In this document: in pieces, positions 1-7,033 of the stretch
Layout of the letters: every line of letters starts with the position of its first letter
How positions within the stretch are numbered: the first letter of the stretch is position 1
Source of the DNA: WRIS01 sp050945135
GTDB lineage: Bacteria; Actinomycetota; Coriobacteriia; Coriobacteriales; Eggerthellaceae
Length of the DNA stretch: 32,873 nucleotides
Direction of reading: 5' to 3'
Assembly: GCA_050945135.1 (NCBI GenBank)
Contig: JBMNSJ010000020.1
Location: 1 to 32,873 of the forward strand
The notes under the pieces: model-generated
Told to the model about the DNA's origin: nothing
Databases searched by the model: none
What the model saw: the letters and a program-made list of their open reading frames with translations, nothing else
Program-made: the position numbers and the translations under genes

Positions 1-55
1 GAAGCAATATTTTCATGTTTTTCGCTCAATGAGTTTTGTACCCATGTGTGCTAAG

Positions 56-77
56 ACCCTTGATATATAAGGGTTTT
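56..77. terminator. Short hairpin downstream of the RNA methyltransferase gene
   Basis: A 6-bp stem (ACCCTT at 56-61, AAGGGT at 69-74) with a 7-nt loop is followed on the + strand by TTTC. It lies just past the stop codon of the minus-strand gene ending at 86 and could end that transcript or one arriving from the left. The T-tract is short on both sides, so the call is weak. Nothing else is seen in positions 1-85. Confidence 0.35.
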
Positions 78-85
78 CAGCTCGC

Positions 86-1408
86 TTAATCTTTTACCCT
101 TGACATCAAGACAACAGTCTCAACGTGGTAGGTTTGGGGGAATAAGTCGATTGGCTGAACCTTTGATAGCTGATAGCCATGGTTTTCAAAACGAGCGATA
201 TCTCGCGCCAAGGTTGCAGGATCGCAGCTTACGTACACAACAGAGTTCGCCTTTGTTGCCACGATGCTTTCGACAACGCCATCGGCCAAGCCTGCGCGCG
301 GGGGATCAACGACGAGTGCATCTAGCGTTCCTAGTTGGGGCAGCTCTCTGCCGCTATCACCACCAACAATGTCGAGATCGAGATGATTGAGTTCGGCATT
401 GCGCCGAAGATCCTTGACACTCGAAGAAGCGGATTCGATTGCAGCAACCGCATCACATGCTTGTGCTAGAGCGAGTGAAATAGTTCCTCCTCCGGCATAA
501 AGGTCAGCAACATAGGCCTTTTGCTCGGGCTCGAGAAACTCAAGTACGGTGTTGACGATCTTTTCGGCTTGCGCAGTATTTACCTGGAAAAATGAGGGAG
601 CACTTGTTTTAAAGCGCAGGTCACAGAGCTCTTCTTCCCAATACCCTTTACCCTCAAGCACTTCGACGTTTTTAACGACGCGAGACTTTCCCTGCTTAGC
701 TACAACACGTACGATACTCGTTGCCTTACAAGAGCTTAAAAGGGTTTTTGCGACGCTTGCTCGAGGGAATGCACCAGGGTTTGTCCAGAGTGCGATTTCT
801 GTATCGCCTGTACGCAGGCTGTTTCTAACGCCAACTCTGAATATCTCTAAATCTTGCGTACTTTGCAGGTAGCGAAGCGCCCCCCTGATTGATTGAGGGG
901 TTTTTTCTATGACACGCTGAGCAAGCGGGCATGCCTTGATTCCAACAATTTCTGCGGACCCTTGCGCATGCAGACCAAGCTCAAATCCCGCACGATTGCT
1001 AAACGAACCAGCAAGCTCAAGTTTGTTGCGATATCCAAATTCTCGCTTGCTTGGGAGCGTGGGCTCAACAAGAGAAATTGCACGATTGTGCGCGATGCCA
1101 GCGCTGCGCGTTAGTGCGGCGATGATGTTTTCGCGTTTAGCTTCGAGTTGTGCTGGGTAAGAGATATGTTGCCACGAGCATCCTCCGCAATGCCCGTAGT
1201 AAGGGCACTGGGGCTCGACGCGTACAGAAGAGCTTTCGTGTAGTGTGGTGATATGCCCTCGAGAAAAGCGCGGTCGATCCTCTGTTATTTCGACGTCAAC
1301 CACATCGCCTGGAGCAGAGTTTTCAACAAAGATAGCTTTTCCTGATTGCGAATATCCAACTCCTGCAGAGCCGTACATAAGTCGTTCGATGCGGATACGT
1401 TCTTCCAT
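86..1408 (-). CDS. 23S rRNA/tRNA (uracil-5-)-methyltransferase, RlmD/TrmA family
   Basis: SAM-dependent enzyme that methylates C5 of a uridine in structured RNA, probably 23S rRNA as in RlmD/RumA. From Met1 at 1408 the product is 440 aa, usual for the family. Residues about 1-60 form a TRAM-like RNA-binding domain. C68, C74, C77 and C160 match the four [4Fe-4S] ligands of RumA (CPYYGHCGGC). The SAM-binding loop is at 302-308 (DLYAGGG), motif IV is VDPPRAG near 367-373, the catalytic cysteine is C395 in SCDP, and the probable general base is E430. The open frame continues upstream to 1834, but that part is the antisense of tRNA-Arg, so the ATG at 1408 is chosen; an AAGGAA lies about 12 nt upstream. 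The exact target base (RlmD, RlmCD or TrmFO-like role) cannot be told from sequence alone. Confidence 0.9.
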   Translation of the reverse strand: MEERIRIERLMYGSAGVGYSQSGKAIFVENSAPGDVVDVEITEDRPRFSRGHITTLHESSSVRVEPQCPYYGHCGGCSWQHISYPAQLEAKRENIIAALTRSAGIAHNRAISLVEPTLPSKREFGYRNKLELAGSFSNRAGFELGLHAQGSAEIVGIKACPLAQRVIEKTPQSIRGALRYLQSTQDLEIFRVGVRNSLRTGDTEIALWTNPGAFPRASVAKTLLSSCKATSIVRVVAKQGKSRVVKNVEVLEGKGYWEEELCDLRFKTSAPSFFQVNTAQAEKIVNTVLEFLEPEQKAYVADLYAGGGTISLALAQACDAVAAIESASSSVKDLRRNAELNHLDLDIVGGDSGRELPQLGTLDALVVDPPRAGLADGVVESIVATKANSVVYVSCDPATLARDIARFENHGYQLSKVQPIDLFPQTYHVETVVLMSRVKD

Positions 1409-1436
1409 GTCTCGTGTGAATTCCTTAAGCGTCTTT

Positions 1437-1465
1437 CCTGGTTTCAGAACATAATAGCGTATAAT
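1437..1465 (+). promoter_or_regulatory. Putative promoter of tRNA-Arg
   Basis: A perfect -10 hexamer TATAAT is at 1460-1465, 12 nt before the mature tRNA 5' end. No good -35 is visible at the expected distance (positions 1437-1442 read CCTGGT). It sits in the gap between two divergent transcripts. Confidence 0.5.
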
Positions 1466-1477
1466 CTGATAAGTTGT

Positions 1478-1553
1478 GCCCTTGTAGCTCAGGGGATAGA
1501 GCGTCTGCCTCCGGAGCAGAAGGTCACAGGTTCGATTCCTGTCAAGGGCACCA
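1478..1553 (+). tRNA. tRNA-Arg (anticodon CCG)
   Basis: A complete cloverleaf can be folded by eye. The acceptor stem is GCCCTTG (1478-1484) with CAAGGGC (1543-1549). The D-stem is GCTC/GAGC, and the anticodon stem TCTGC/GCAGA closes a 7-nt loop CTCCGGA with anticodon CCG at 1511-1513. The T-stem is ACAGG/CCTGT with loop TTCGATT. The discriminator is A1550 and CCA is encoded at 1551-1553. It reads the arginine codon CGG. No terminator is visible before the cyclophilin gene 60 nt downstream, so read-through is possible. Confidence 0.97.
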
Positions 1554-1612
1554 GGACAGGAAAATAACCGCACAAATGCTGCCGGGTATACGAGACGAAA
1601 AGGAGCAAAAAC

Positions 1613-2146
1613 ATGGCATTGTATACTCCAGAGTATCAGCCGAATGGCAAAGAGATTGCTGTAATCAAGACCTCTAAAGGTCCGATTCGAATTCAGCTTG
1701 CTGGCAAAGATGCCCCTATTCATGTGGGGAATTTTGTAGAACTTGCACAAAAAGGCTTCTACGATGATCTTAAATTCCATCGTCATGTCCCCGGATTTGT
1801 CGTTCAAGGTGGATGTCCTCATACGCGTGAGCACAGTTCTGAGGATGTAAAGAAAAAAGCCAACAGTCCTTTTTCTCGATTTGGTACTGGCGATGCCGGA
1901 TACAAAATCAAGCAGGAGTACTCAACCAATAAAAACAATAAACATAAAGATGGGGCGCTTGCAATGGCGCGTTCGCAGAATCCTGACTCTGCGGGTTCAC
2001 AGTTTTATCTCTGTCTCGGACCACAGCCATCACTCAACTCTGGTTATACCGTCTTCGGACAAACTATAGATGGTCTTGATATTGTCCACAGTCTTGAAGT
2101 CGGCGATGTGATAGAAGGCATCGAAATCGAAAAGGCAAACGCGTAA
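1613..2146 (+). CDS. Cyclophilin-type peptidyl-prolyl cis-trans isomerase
   Basis: Catalyses cis-trans isomerisation of Xaa-Pro bonds during protein folding; no signal peptide is seen, so it is cytoplasmic. The 177-aa product has the core cyclophilin motifs: the substrate-binding block FHRHVPGFVVQGG (catalytic Arg in FHR, Gln in QGG) and the downstream block MARSQNPDSAGSQFY. An insertion rich in Lys and Asn (around residues 81-107) lies between them and is common in bacterial single-domain cyclophilins. An AAGGAG ribosome-binding site lies 7 nt before the ATG. It follows tRNA-Arg and precedes the TPR protein by 43 nt, so the two may be co-transcribed. Confidence 0.93.
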   Translation: MALYTPEYQPNGKEIAVIKTSKGPIRIQLAGKDAPIHVGNFVELAQKGFYDDLKFHRHVPGFVVQGGCPHTREHSSEDVKKKANSPFSRFGTGDAGYKIKQEYSTNKNNKHKDGALAMARSQNPDSAGSQFYLCLGPQPSLNSGYTVFGQTIDGLDIVHSLEVGDVIEGIEIEKANA

Positions 2147-2189
2147 AGATTCGTGTTCGATCATATATCGGTGATAGTAAAGGAACCTG

Positions 2190-3560
2190 ATGAACAACGA
2201 GATATTTCAACACGCGCGTCAAGCTTATGACGCACAGGATTACGAGCAGGCACTCGCACAGTTTACTAATTGCTTGCAAGATACCAGCAATGCACTTGCA
2301 CCAGGCGAAATGGGGCTTCTGTATCATCAAATAGGAAACTGTTTGGTTAAGCTCAACGATTACCACGAGGCAATTCATGCCTACACTCAAGCTACAGCTG
2401 ATACTTCATATGATGCCTCCGGAACCGTTAGCTACAATCTTGGCATGTCGTATGCGGCATTGCATGATTATGAGAACGCCGTACGCTATTTTGAGGTTGC
2501 TATCTCTGATGCAAAGTACGACACTCCCTACAAAGCGTATTCTGGTATGGGAAATGCACTGCTTAAGTTGGGCAAGTCTGCTGAAGCAGGAGTAGCCTTC
2601 CGACAAGCGGCTCTCGATGAGAAAAACCCTGATCCCACGAAATCTTTGCTCAATCTGGGTATCTGCTTTATGGCACTTAACAGACCTGCCGATGCTGTCG
2701 CTTCATATGAAAGCGCTCTTCCTTTCGACATGTCGCAAGATACGCGCAATAAGCTCTTTGCAAACCTTGGTCAGGCCTATGTAGCTGCTGGGCAAATGCA
2801 GAATGCAGTAACTGCTTTCGAAACCGCCCTTTCTGATAAGACCTATTACCTCAACGATTCTGCCAGCGTAGATTACCAACGAGCAATTGCTACTGTAGCT
2901 ACGGGCTCGCTTGCATCAACAGGTTCTTTAGCTTCAACAGGGGCTCTTGCTCCGGTAGATGCCGATACTTCTGGTCTTGATGTGAGTGCCGATGGCACGC
3001 CGGTGTATCCAAATGAAGAAGCAGCTCCGGGAGAAACTGAAGCATTGTATTACCCCGAAGATAACTATGGCGTACAAGATGGATACTCCACCGATGGTGA
3101 TCGTTTCTTTAATGCCAGCGATGAAGAGCTCGAGCAATGGTCTAAGGGTGTTGCCAAACAACATCGCAAACATAGAAACGTTGGTCTTAAAGTTGTACTC
3201 GTTATATTCGTATTATTGCTCGCGCTTTTCGGTGTAGCGGCCTTTGGTTACACGCAAGGTTATGGGTATCCAAGCCAAGAATCAGTTGTTGAGGAGCTCT
3301 TCGACAACCCTAGTGCTGCAGCAGGCTCTGTGTTTGCAGAGGATTTGAGTGAGAACAGCATCAACGAAATGCTCAACCAGGTTGTACAAGATTCGAGTAT
3401 CACGGTAGATGGAATGAATAAATCAATGAGCGAGACTATCGTATATGCCACGGCGCAAACTGAGCAGGGTGCCGACGTGAGTTACGAGGTTAAGCTAGTT
3501 CGCGATTTAATCGGCTGGAAAGTTGCCGATGTCGAAATATATTACGCAAGCCAACACTAA
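2190..3560 (+). CDS. TPR-repeat single-pass membrane protein of unknown function
   Basis: 456 aa. Residues about 1-215 contain five to six degenerate tetratricopeptide repeats (for example 41-68, 79-106, 115-142, 152-179, 189-216), a protein-protein docking scaffold. Residues 239-256 hold a short tandem repeat of the unit GSLAST, then an acidic Glu/Tyr-rich linker. A basic stretch (KQHRKHRN) precedes one hydrophobic helix at about 331-353. A roughly 100-residue C-terminal domain of unknown fold follows. By the positive-inside rule the TPR domain should be cytoplasmic and the C-terminal domain outside the membrane. A GGAACC ribosome-binding site is just before the ATG. The partner proteins are not identifiable. 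Confidence 0.85.
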   Translation: MNNEIFQHARQAYDAQDYEQALAQFTNCLQDTSNALAPGEMGLLYHQIGNCLVKLNDYHEAIHAYTQATADTSYDASGTVSYNLGMSYAALHDYENAVRYFEVAISDAKYDTPYKAYSGMGNALLKLGKSAEAGVAFRQAALDEKNPDPTKSLLNLGICFMALNRPADAVASYESALPFDMSQDTRNKLFANLGQAYVAAGQMQNAVTAFETALSDKTYYLNDSASVDYQRAIATVATGSLASTGSLASTGALAPVDADTSGLDVSADGTPVYPNEEAAPGETEALYYPEDNYGVQDGYSTDGDRFFNASDEELEQWSKGVAKQHRKHRNVGLKVVLVIFVLLLALFGVAAFGYTQGYGYPSQESVVEELFDNPSAAAGSVFAEDLSENSINEMLNQVVQDSSITVDGMNKSMSETIVYATAQTEQGADVSYEVKLVRDLIGWKVADVEIYYASQH

Positions 3561-3583
3561 AGTAAAGTAAGAAGGGAACGTAC

Positions 3584-3988
3584 ATGTCACTTGAAAAAAC
3601 CTACATCATGATTAAACCTGATGGTGTCAAAAATAAGCATATCGGCGATATCGTTGGTCGTTTTGAGCGTGCTGGATTGGTTCTAGAGCGTATGGAACTT
3701 GGCATGGTTAGCAATGATCAAGCAAAGGCTAATTATGCAGAGCACGAGGGCAAACCTTTCTACAACGGTCTGATTGACTACATCACTTCTGGTCCTGTTG
3801 TTAAGATGGTTATCTCAGGCGATGGTGCTGTTGCAAAGTGCCGTTCGCTGATGGGCACAACCGATCCTGCAAGCGCTGCTCCTGGCACGATTCGCGGCGA
3901 TTTTGGCTTCATCATGGACGAGAATGTTATCCATGGCTCTGATTCCCCTGAATCAGCTGAACGCGAGATTGGTATCTTTTTCGCATAA
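3584..3988 (+). CDS. ndk: Nucleoside diphosphate kinase
   Basis: Transfers the gamma-phosphate of ATP to nucleoside diphosphates through a phosphohistidine, balancing NTP and dNTP pools. The 134-aa length is typical of the compact bacterial enzyme. The active-site histidine is H117 in NVIHGSDS, followed by the family signature PESAEREIG. The N-terminal block TYIMIKPDGV and the Mg-nucleotide region GTTDPASAAPGTIRGDF (91-107) are intact. An AAGGGA ribosome-binding site precedes the ATG. It starts 23 nt after the TPR gene, so it is probably the last gene of that transcript, with hairpins following at 3987-4076. Confidence 0.97.
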   Translation: MSLEKTYIMIKPDGVKNKHIGDIVGRFERAGLVLERMELGMVSNDQAKANYAEHEGKPFYNGLIDYITSGPVVKMVISGDGAVAKCRSLMGTTDPASAAPGTIRGDFGFIMDENVIHGSDSPESAEREIGIFFA

Positions 3989-4030
3989 GCTCCTTGCTTG
4001 ATTTTGCCTAAGAGCTTTCATAGCATTTTA

Positions 4031-4076
4031 CGAAGCTGTAGTTTTGGGTCTCATTGAGACAAAAGCTGCAGCTTCG
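4031..4076. repeat. Long near-perfect hairpin after ndk (possible terminator)
   Basis: The two arms CGAAGCTGTAGTTTTG and CAAAAGCTGCAGCTTCG, plus an inner GTCTC/GAGAC with loop ATT, make a stem of about 20 bp with two small bulges and one G-U pair. It lies 43 nt after the ndk stop codon. A TTTT run occurs only 4 nt beyond the stem on the + strand, so it is not a textbook intrinsic terminator, but termination or 3'-end protection is the simplest role. Confidence 0.55.
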
Positions 4077-4140
4077 AAAGTTTTCAGCGAGCTGGTTTGC
4101 GGTTTTCTAACTCTAAATCTCTTGGCTTAGCCTTCCTGGG

Positions 4141-4280
4141 ATGTCAGATTGAGCGTTTTGTGGTTGACGGGTCCGCTACACTCACTGAAGGATTTGAAAA
4201 AAGCCTGATGGCGGGGTAGTACATCTTCCGGAAAAGCAGATACCGGCCGTGCATCAACCACAAAACGTCCAATCTGATAT
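4141..4280. repeat. 140-bp element bounded by long imperfect inverted repeats (candidate ncRNA or MITE)
   Basis: The left arm 4145-4167 and the right arm 4254-4276 are reverse complements at 21 of 23 positions (core CGTTTTGTGGTTGA against TCAACCACAAAACG). Partial complementarity extends about 4 nt outward on each side. The 86-bp interior carries smaller palindromes, such as TTCCGGAA near 4226-4233 and GCC-tgat-GGC near 4203-4212. No convincing gene lies in it. The structure could be a folded RNA with a long closing stem or a miniature inverted-repeat transposable element; no target-site duplication is obvious. Apart from this element, the neighbouring hairpin and the mreB promoter, nothing else is seen in the 517-nt gap 3989-4505. 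Confidence 0.6.
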
Positions 4281-4457
4281 GAGGTAGAATGGATGCGGGA
4301 GGATTTGTGCTGCAAAACGCACAGAGACTAAGCGTTACTTAATGTTAGAAGAGAGACAAATTAGGTATCGATATTCTCGATTTTTATAAACGATGGTCTG
4401 CGATTATCCTCAGGTGGGTGAATCGCGTATGGATTTTCACAAAGAATAAAATGCCTG

Positions 4458-4466
4458 TGCTAAAAT
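4458..4466 (+). promoter_or_regulatory. Putative extended -10 promoter of the mreB operon
   Basis: TG (4458-4459), C, then TAAAAT (4461-4466) matches the extended -10 pattern. A loose TTCACA-like -35 lies near 4436-4441 at a long spacing of 19 nt. Transcription would start near 4473, leaving a leader of about 33 nt with an AAGGGG ribosome-binding site before the mreB ATG. Confidence 0.5.
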
Positions 4467-4505
4467 GCAGGTTCGTATGTTAAGAGATTTAAGGGGAAAT
4501 CCTTT

Positions 4506-5561
4506 ATGTCAATATTTGATAGGTTTTCAAGCGTTTCAAACCAGATGTCGACCGATATGGCCATCGATTTGGGCACAGCGAATACCTTAGTTGCAATATC
4601 AGGCGGAGGCATCGTTATTAACGAGCCCTCTGTTGTTGCTATTGAGAAAAGCACACATCGTGTTCTTGCTGTAGGTCACGAAGCTAAGAATATGATTAAT
4701 CACACGCCCGATGCCTTTTCGGCAGAGCACCCGCTTCGCGATGGCGTAATTGCCGACTACGATGTTACCGAAGCCATGCTGTCTGCATTTATTAGCAAAG
4801 CTGCTCCGCGCCAGTACCCTTGGCAACCAAAGCCACGCATCGTAATTTGTATTCCTTGTGGTGCAACATCGGTAGAGAAACGCGCGGTTTTCGAAGCTGC
4901 TATTCAGGCCGGCGCACGTCAGGCATATCTTATTGAAGAGCCGATGGCCGCTGCTATGGGTGCTGATCTGCCCGTCACCGAGCCTACAGGTTCTATGGTT
5001 GTCGATATTGGTGGCGGTACCACTGAGGTTGCGGTTATTTCACTTGGTGGAATAGTTACTTCGTCTTCTTTACGCGTTGCCGGTAATCGCATTGATGAGG
5101 CAATAGCTGTTCATTTGCGCGATTTGCTTGGCATCAAAATTGGCGAGCGTACTGCTGAAGTCATTAAAATTAAAATCGGTTCGATTCTTCCTTTCGAAGA
5201 TGGACGCGAGCGCGATATGCTCATTTCGGGGCAAGATGTTATTACCGAACAGCCAAAAGAAGTAACCATCCAATCTGAGGATGTTCGGGCAGCTATTCAG
5301 CCTCCCATTGACGAAATGGTTTCTCACATTAAAGAAACTTTCAAAAAGACCAATCCAGATCTTGCGAGCGATATTATTCAAAACGGAATCTTGCTTACCG
5401 GTGGTGGTGGCCTGCTTAGTGGTCTCGATCGCTATCTTACCGAGAAGCTTGAAATACCTGTATGGACCAGTGAGACAGCACTCACTAACGTAGTTATGGG
5501 GTGTTTGAAGGTTTTAGAAACGCCTACAGCCTTGAAGCAAACCTTGATGCGTTCGAAATAG
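4506..5561 (+). CDS. mreB: Rod-shape-determining protein MreB (bacterial actin)
   Basis: ATP-dependent actin homologue that forms membrane-associated filaments and steers the elongation machinery. 351 aa, within the family range. Phosphate-1 motif DLGTANT is at 21-27, the catalytic Glu region IEEPMAAAMG at 143-152, phosphate-2 DIGGGTTE at 167-174 and the adenosine motif LLTGGGGLLSG at 296-306. The short N-terminal segment MSIFDRFSS resembles the amphipathic membrane-binding start of Gram-positive MreB proteins. It is the first gene of an eight-gene operon; mreC follows after 16 nt. Confidence 0.97.
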   Translation: MSIFDRFSSVSNQMSTDMAIDLGTANTLVAISGGGIVINEPSVVAIEKSTHRVLAVGHEAKNMINHTPDAFSAEHPLRDGVIADYDVTEAMLSAFISKAAPRQYPWQPKPRIVICIPCGATSVEKRAVFEAAIQAGARQAYLIEEPMAAAMGADLPVTEPTGSMVVDIGGGTTEVAVISLGGIVTSSSLRVAGNRIDEAIAVHLRDLLGIKIGERTAEVIKIKIGSILPFEDGRERDMLISGQDVITEQPKEVTIQSEDVRAAIQPPIDEMVSHIKETFKKTNPDLASDIIQNGILLTGGGGLLSGLDRYLTEKLEIPVWTSETALTNVVMGCLKVLETPTALKQTLMRSK

Positions 5562-5577
5562 GTAGCAAGCGCAGTTT

Positions 5578-6438
5578 ATGGCTGATAAGCTCCCACAAAG
5601 TCTTGCCGCTTTCAGTGGGCGAATCCTGCTCGTAGTGTTTTTGCTCGCCTCGCTGATAATGATGACGGTGTATTCGAATGAGGGCGAAAAAGGCCCTCTT
5701 CATACTGTCCAGTCTGCGGTTTCCGGTGCGGTACTCCCTCTAAAAATTGTTGGTGGGGCAGTTGGCGCTGGCACTGATGGCGTGGGCTCTGCTATCGAAG
5801 ATGCTACAGCAAACGATGCCTCACTCGAATCTCTGCGCAGCTACAACGCTCAATTGATTGATGAAATCGCCAAGCTTGAAGAATATCGTCAAGAGGCGCA
5901 ACGTCTCGAGGCACTGCTTGCCATGAAAGATTCCTATGACTACGAAAGCACAGGTGCTCGAGTGGTAAATCGCAGCATCAATTCGTGGGAGCAGGTTATC
6001 ACTATTGATAAAGGCTCAAACGATGGGATTATTACCGGTCTAGCGGTCATGGGAACCAGTGGCGTAGTCGGACAGGTTATATCTACCACCTCCTTTAGTG
6101 CGGATGTGCGTTTATTAGGAGACCCCATGAGTGGAGTGGCGGTTATTCTGCAATCTAGCAGATCGGAGGGAATCCTTCGCGGTTCTCTTGAGGGCTTGCT
6201 CTATCTTGAAGACGTGGACGCAGACGCTCCCGTAGAGGCGGGCGATATGGTTATAACTTCGGGTCTTGGTGGCAGCTACTTGCAAGGGCTTACCGTGGGA
6301 ATGGTTGTAAAAGTGGACGAGAACCAAGGAGGCTCGACGCGTAAAATTGTGGTGTCGCCAAACGATAACGTAGGCCCCCTTGAAGAAGTTTTAGTTGTGC
6401 TGGGGGATAATCTACAAGACGAAGCGGGTGATGAGTAG
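5578..6438 (+). CDS. mreC: Rod-shape-determining protein MreC
   Basis: Single-pass membrane scaffold of the elongasome that binds and activates PBP2 outside the membrane. 286 aa: one transmembrane helix at about 14-33, a coiled coil at about 78-115 (SLRSYNAQLIDEIAKLEEYR region) and the double beta-barrel domain at about 125-277, including VVNRSINSWEQVITIDKGS and GVVGQV. The acidic tail DEAGDE is short. The start at 5578 has only a weak AGGTAG upstream, consistent with coupling to mreB 16 nt before. The stop codon overlaps the mreD start. Confidence 0.95.
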   Translation: MADKLPQSLAAFSGRILLVVFLLASLIMMTVYSNEGEKGPLHTVQSAVSGAVLPLKIVGGAVGAGTDGVGSAIEDATANDASLESLRSYNAQLIDEIAKLEEYRQEAQRLEALLAMKDSYDYESTGARVVNRSINSWEQVITIDKGSNDGIITGLAVMGTSGVVGQVISTTSFSADVRLLGDPMSGVAVILQSSRSEGILRGSLEGLLYLEDVDADAPVEAGDMVITSGLGGSYLQGLTVGMVVKVDENQGGSTRKIVVSPNDNVGPLEEVLVVLGDNLQDEAGDE

Positions 6439-7024
6439 CATGAGCCGCGATTCTATCATCATGATTATTGGGGCAGCAGCTGCGGTAATTCTGCAGCTTG
6501 TTGTTGCTCCGAACATCGCGATATTTTCGGTTATGCCAAATTTCTTACTTGCGTATTCCCTGGTACTTGCCATAGTCCGACCAATGAATAATTCTACGCT
6601 TATTGTCGCTTTTGTTTTTGGACTCTTGTTTGATCTAATGGGGCATGGCCCTGTTGGAGCCATGGCATTTCTCATGGTTCTTGCAGCCTTTTGTGCTTCA
6701 CGGTTGTTTATGGTTATGAACAATAGCGCCTTTGCTATGGCAGCTATCACTCTTTTCGTATCCTTTCTTTTGGTTGAAACAATCTACGCACTGTTTTTAT
6801 TGATGTTTGGCTTTAGCGCTGGCCCTATTGACGCCTTCCTTTATCGTGCGCTTCCATGCACGCTTTATGATTGCGTGTTTGGTTTTATTTTCTATCCAAT
6901 CGCTTTGCGCCTTTTTGTTGAGACCCCACGAAGCTCTTCTTCGGATGCTCCTCATGCGTCGCTCGGTCCTTCAGGATCAGTTTCGCAGCTTCCCAAAAGG
7001 CGAAAAAAGAAACCGCGTTTTTAG
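6431..7024 (+). CDS. mreD: Rod-shape-determining membrane protein MreD
   Basis: Polytopic inner-membrane partner of MreC and RodA/PBP2. From the ATG at 6431 it is 197 aa, with about five hydrophobic segments (near 8-27, 32-49, 56-70, 76-94, 102-125) and a further one near 140-160. A Ser-rich, strongly basic cytoplasmic tail ends in KRRKKKPRF. The frame opens at 6395, but a start there would overlap mreC by 44 nt. The ATG at 6431 overlaps the mreC stop by 8 nt, as expected for translational coupling; the ATG at 6440 is an alternative. Sequence conservation of MreD is low, so the call leans on topology and gene order. Confidence 0.9.
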   Translation: MSSMSRDSIIMIIGAAAAVILQLVVAPNIAIFSVMPNFLLAYSLVLAIVRPMNNSTLIVAFVFGLLFDLMGHGPVGAMAFLMVLAAFCASRLFMVMNNSAFAMAAITLFVSFLLVETIYALFLLMFGFSAGPIDAFLYRALPCTLYDCVFGFIFYPIALRLFVETPRSSSSDAPHASLGPSGSVSQLPKRRKKKPRF

Positions 7025-7033
7025 GGGATAGAT

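Noticed and set aside
1409..1834. N-terminal extension of the methyltransferase frame up to 1834
   Set aside because: The extra part is the antisense of tRNA-Arg and of the start of the cyclophilin gene; the conserved protein begins at 1408.
2911..2945. Tandem GSLAST repeat as a mobile or CRISPR-like repeat
   Set aside because: It is a short in-frame protein linker repeat with diverged codons, not a DNA element.
4127..4315. Small minus-strand open frame across the inverted-repeat element
   Set aside because: No recognisable domain or ribosome-binding site; it only reflects the repeat arms.
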